Part shown: positions 60,135 to 64,000 of the stretch, one piece after another
Layout: each line of letters starts with the position of its first letter
Position numbering within the stretch: position 1 is the first letter of the stretch
Assembly (NCBI GenBank): GCA_963853835.1
Contig: OY970824.1
Coordinates: 64,312,884-64,376,883, forward strand
Source of the DNA: Calendula officinalis
Taxonomy: Eukaryota; Streptophyta; Magnoliopsida; Asterales; Asteraceae
Length of the DNA: 64,000 nt
Direction of reading: 5' to 3'
Made by a program: the position numbers and the translations under genes
Notes under the pieces: generated by a model
Database searches by the model: none
Told to the model about the DNA's origin: nothing
The model's input: the letters and a program-made list of their open reading frames with translations, nothing else

Positions 60135-61805
60135 ATGGGGAGAAAAGGGAATTGGTTATCTTCCATTAAAAAGGCTTTAAGCCCAAGCTCAAAAGAAAAG
60201 AAAAACCAGGTTTTACACGATTACGATCAAATATTCGTTTCTTAATTTCGGTTCAAAACTATACCTAATTTGTTATATTTTAATTTTATTTTAGAAATCA
60301 AAGAAGAAAGGTTATGTGGATGAAATATCTTTAGAACCACCACCCGTTGCTCCAATTGTGGAACTTGATAATTCTCATCAAATTCCTCAACCAGAAGAAG
60401 TGAAACCGATTGTTGTAGAAGATGAACAGACAAAACAAGCTTACTCCGTTGCCGTTGCTGCCGCCGCCGCCGCACAGGCGGCTGCTGAGTCTGTTAGACT
60501 CGCTGAGTTGACTCGGTATTCTGGGAAATCAAAAGAAGAAGTAGCTGCTATCAGAATTCAGACAGCTTTTCGTGGGTACTTGGTATATCAATCTTGAATC
60601 CAAATTCATATCGAATTTATGTTTACATATAAAATTTATTTATTGATTCGTGTTTTTTGCAGGCAAGGAGGGCTTTGCGGGCATTAAGAGGGCTTGTGAG
60701 ATTGAAAACATTGGTTGAAGGGACAGCTGTCAAACGACAAACAGCAAACACGCTCAAATGCATGCAGAATTTATCGCGTGTGCAGTCTCAAATCAATTCT
60801 AGGAGAATCAGAATGTCTGAGGAAAATCAAGCACTTCAAAAACAACTCCTTCAGAAACGGGCAAAAGAAATTGAAAGCTTGCAGGTTCGTTTTCGTTTAT
60901 GATTTATGAATTTGTCACAAAAAGTTGTATTATTTATTATTTAACGTATTATGATTTCGTTTTATTTGATTATAATGTTAAATAGATGGGAGAAGAATGG
61001 AATGATAGCTTGCAATCGAAAGAAGAAATTGAAGCGAAATTACTGAGCAAATATGAAGCTACTATGAGAAGGGAACGGGCAATGGCGTATTCTTTTTCTC
61101 ATCAGGTAAACATTTTATATTTTTAATTTGTAGAAATAAAAATATAAATGATTTTTTTTTTATTTTTTTTTTTTGTGATAGCAACAATGGAAGAAGTCAT
61201 CGAGGACAACAAACTTGCTTTTCATGGACCCCACAAATCCGCAATGGGGTTGGAGTTGGCTAGAAAGATACATGGCGGCCCGCCCGTGGGAGTCACGGGC
61301 CGAAAAAGACCCGGATCATGCATCCATTAGAAGTGGTATAAGCATTACGGGAAGTGAAATTGCCAAATCATACGCCCGCCACCAACTCAACTCCACACCG
61401 GGTGTCCAATCCGGGCCACGGAAATTCAAGCCGGGTCAAAGCCCAAAAGGGTTCGGGTCGGGCCCGGATGAGGACTCAAAGAGTGTTTTCAGTGTGCAGT
61501 CTGAGAGGAATAGAAGGCATAGCATTGCGGGGTCTTCGGTTAGAGATGATGAGAGTCTGGCTAGCTCTCCATCGGTTCCTAGTTACATGGCACCAACCAA
61601 GTCAGCAAAGGCAAAATCACGGGGGCAGAGTCCGTTGGGCCCGGTGGAGATCAGTGATGGGCCCACTCCTCAAAAAGGGTTGGGTTTGAATGCGAAAAAA
61701 CGGCTTTCTTTTCCGGCATCGCCAGCTAGGCCTAGGCGTCATTCGGGCCCACCCAAGGTGGGAAGCAACATTGTGATTGGTGTTGAGCAAAATGTGGTGA
61801 GTTGA
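60135..61805 (+). CDS. IQD: IQ67-domain (IQD) calmodulin-binding protein
   Basis: Plant IQD scaffold protein that binds calmodulin or calmodulin-like proteins and is usually tied to microtubules, the plasma membrane or nucleus. Exons 60135-60209, 60295-60582, 60663-60884, 60986-61105 and 61182-61805 join in frame to 442 aa. It starts MGRKGNWLSSIKKALSP. The IQ67 domain begins IRIQTAFRGYLARRALRALR, with the intron phase-0 split after the first IQ motif (YL/AR) that is conserved in the family. It continues LKCMQNLSRVQSQINSRR. A coiled-coil-like Glu/Lys/Gln stretch follows. A later WLERYMAARPWE motif is typical of the family. The C-terminus is basic, Ser/Pro-rich and probably disordered, ending near RRHSGPP. 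A poly-Ala stretch (VAVAAAAAAQAAAE) precedes the IQ domain. No damage seen; IQD2-like is a guess. Confidence 0.95.
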
Positions 61806-64000
61806 GTTGAGTGAATTGTTTAACCAAAGTGAAACAAAAAAGTATTGTGTATTATTTAGTAAAATTTATAACTTATATTGCCTAAAGTAAGAAGAAGAAA
61901 AGAAAAGGGGTGGAAAGAAAAAAAAATTATTTGTTGTGATTTAAGTTATTTGATTGTGGGGTGAAAGGTTTAAGATTTGTGTTGGAATTAATTATTTCTT
62001 GTGTGCATTTCAAAATGAATATATATTTTTATAATTTCTTTGGTTACATTGATTCTAATTCATATTATAGCTCCAAATTTATATATGTTTGCGACATATT
62101 TTGTACTTTGTCAAAGTGATGAAGGAAGTGAAAATGTGTTGTTGACAGGAATGTATCCGTTTAGAAGTGTTAACGTGACATTGATGTGTTGAAACTAATA
62201 AAGGAATAAAGAGGATATCTGTTCGGAGTGGTCTAATTGGAGTCAACGTGTGAGGTCAGATTTCTTACCTAGTACCTATCTTTTTATAACGGAATATCCA
62301 AGAGAACACATGAGTTTTATTAGGTTGTCCTAGTCACGTTCGTATGAATATATTGGCGAAAATGGTGAGTAACAAGTGATATTACATGTTTGAATATGTT
62401 TTAAGCAACTTTTGGTTTTCTTTGTTTGATGAAACACATGGATGTGTTAAGAGTCACTTGTTAAATCTGTTGTGGAAGAGATTTTATTTTGTGTTGGTCA
62501 TTTTGTGTGGAACAGATTGTACGCAAATATTATTGATTGTTATTGGGCTAGAGGATTAAAAAGGTTACATCTCCCACAAAAGGGTAAAACAGAATCCAAT
62601 AATTTGATATATAAACATGAAAACAATTAACTACCAGGGCCTAAAAAAGATACTCAAAGATTTTGACCATTTTGGATTTCTACAAGCTTGTAACTTACTC
62701 TATAAAGTATTCTCGTATATGGTGAAGATGATTTTTACATAGCAGGTTTTACTATATTCACAATAAAAACACAAGTGAAAGTATACACATCAAATGTCGT
62801 ACTACAAATCAAAATTAGTTATGTTTGATGTTTTTGTTCCTTTGGGTAGTTGTTGTAAAAGGGTTTTGTTGGGTATCTTTTGTCCATGTGTTAGTTGGGG
62901 GAAATCTCTATGTATTCCTGTTGTTGCTCATTCGTTGTCAACCATGGGATTTCCCTTTTTTTTTTTTTTTTTTTTTTTCTTGTTTTCAGGTTCGTCTAAT
63001 TATTCATTTGTTTACTTTGTTTGATGTTTTAAACAACCACGAAACGAAATTGGGATAAAATTAAAATTTGAATTCGTGTTCGTGTTGTGTAAAACAAACA
63101 CGAAGTCGTGCCGTATCGTGTCGTGTCGTGTTCCTGTTCAGAGATTAACACGAAATTGACACGATAGTTATGATTTTGGGAACATTTAGTAATTAATGTT
63201 ATACTTTTGTCTTGTTTGTCGCATGTAATAAGTAAGAAATTTGTTATTTATTTTGTGTTGTCGTGTTGTTTTCGTGTTTGTCCTAGGTGGACAGCCACCA
63301 TAGTATGGAGGACCATGGAACACCGCCCTTAAGGTGTGCAAGCATCTCGTGCCTCCTCAAGACTCTACCCAACGAGTGACCACAGTGTGATTATCTCTCC
63401 CCTATCATTAAAATTTAAACCACGTCCTGAAAGCTATGAGCCCCCACCCCCGCACCCACAACCATGGTGTGGTTATATGACGTTGCTCGTGATTCTAGTG
63501 TGATCCATGTATAACTACAGACCCCATGTCGTGTGTATTCAGTTAAAATGAATAAAGTTTTGTATTTATATATTTTTTAAGTTTATGCACAACTTATTTT
63601 TCTACAAATGATCGTTCAACTTGTCTATTGTATTAGATAGACTATAATATTGTGAAATTTTGAGTTTTTAGAACTTAAAAGATGTAAATTTTCTTTCATT
63701 TTTTTTTACTTCAGAAGGATTAATTTGTGAATTTATGGTTCAGGAATCTTTGACCGCAAGTGACTATTGTCTATCGATGAATAAACAACTTTCTGTATGA
63801 TACGTAAATAAATAAACAGATAAGATAACAATTTTAATATTTGAGTGATAACAAAGTTTTATACTCCCGACTCACTTTAACTCGGTTAGCAACACTCTGA
63901 TAGCTCTCCCATCTCCAGAAATATATACTATATTTTTTAATTTTTATTTATTATGTATATAACTGAAGATATTTTCAAGAATGTATACCCAAAAAGAACA
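61806..64000. other. 3' flank of IQD and intergenic sequence, no gene seen
   Basis: The IQD 3'UTR is probably within the first 250 bp. The rest is AT-rich with a T run at about 62956-62980. The part at 63290-63500 is more GC-rich but has no supported frame. Confidence 0.45.
63063..63290. repeat. GTGTCGTGTCGTGT-type repeat
   Basis: Dense CGTGT and ACACGA words in both orientations, including CGTGTCGTGTCGTGT, flanked by further TCGTGT words to 63285. Similar low-complexity stretches occur in plant MITE-like elements. Ends were not fixed. Confidence 0.65.

Noticed and set aside
62794..63058. 76-77 codon frames with Phe runs
   Set aside because: Created by a poly-T tract; no protein similarity.

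Overview
This is nuclear DNA from a flowering plant, most likely a eudicot. It is AT-rich. Its genes are split by short GT-AG introns, and the spaces between them are filled with LTR retrotransposons, LINE and SINE pieces, Helitron, Mutator, hAT, PIF/Harbinger and Stowaway-like DNA elements. The proteins resemble Arabidopsis families closely. Asteraceae is a guess from the general look of the repeats and is not proven here.

Genes, left to right: a nuclear cap-binding protein CBP20 gene (minus, 3' end off the window) with an AT-AC U12-type intron and a TRIM retroelement in another intron; an LUL/LOG2-type RING E3 ubiquitin ligase (7480-9133, +); a RING-CH (MARCH-like) membrane E3 ligase (15328-18086, +); a P58IPK/DNAJC3 ER co-chaperone (18486-21070, -) convergent with it; an INDETERMINATE DOMAIN zinc-finger transcription factor (36083-38358, -); a tRNA-Pro(AGG) (52278-52349, -); an elongation factor 1-alpha gene broken by small deletions (53263-55119, -); and an IQ67-domain calmodulin-binding protein (60135-61805, +). 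The genes are unrelated housekeeping and regulatory genes and do not form a pathway or cluster.

Mobile DNA, left to right: TRIM with 150-bp LTRs (499-1030); 428-bp Helitron (2510-2937); Mutator-like element with a 9-bp target duplication (5861-6913); PIF/Harbinger with a nonsense-mutated transposase (11348-13218); hAT-like element just upstream of the RING-CH start codon (14461-15263); a 567-bp inverted repeat around a LINE 3' end (22846-25114); a young but internally deleted Copia element (25219-29372); a Stowaway-like MITE split by a second Harbinger (30400-32469); a 2.3-kb solo LTR (42835-45158); Harbinger deletion derivatives (32477-33102, 45778-46387, 51253-51891); further Stowaway-like MITEs; and several SINEs.

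I found no clearly new biological system. The most informative points are the CBP20 AT-AC intron beside a TRIM-loaded intron, the EF-1alpha gene disabled by microdeletions while its promoter and introns look intact, the long near-identical inverted repeat, and nested insertions whose target-site duplications can be read exactly. All calls come from reading the sequence; no database search was run.
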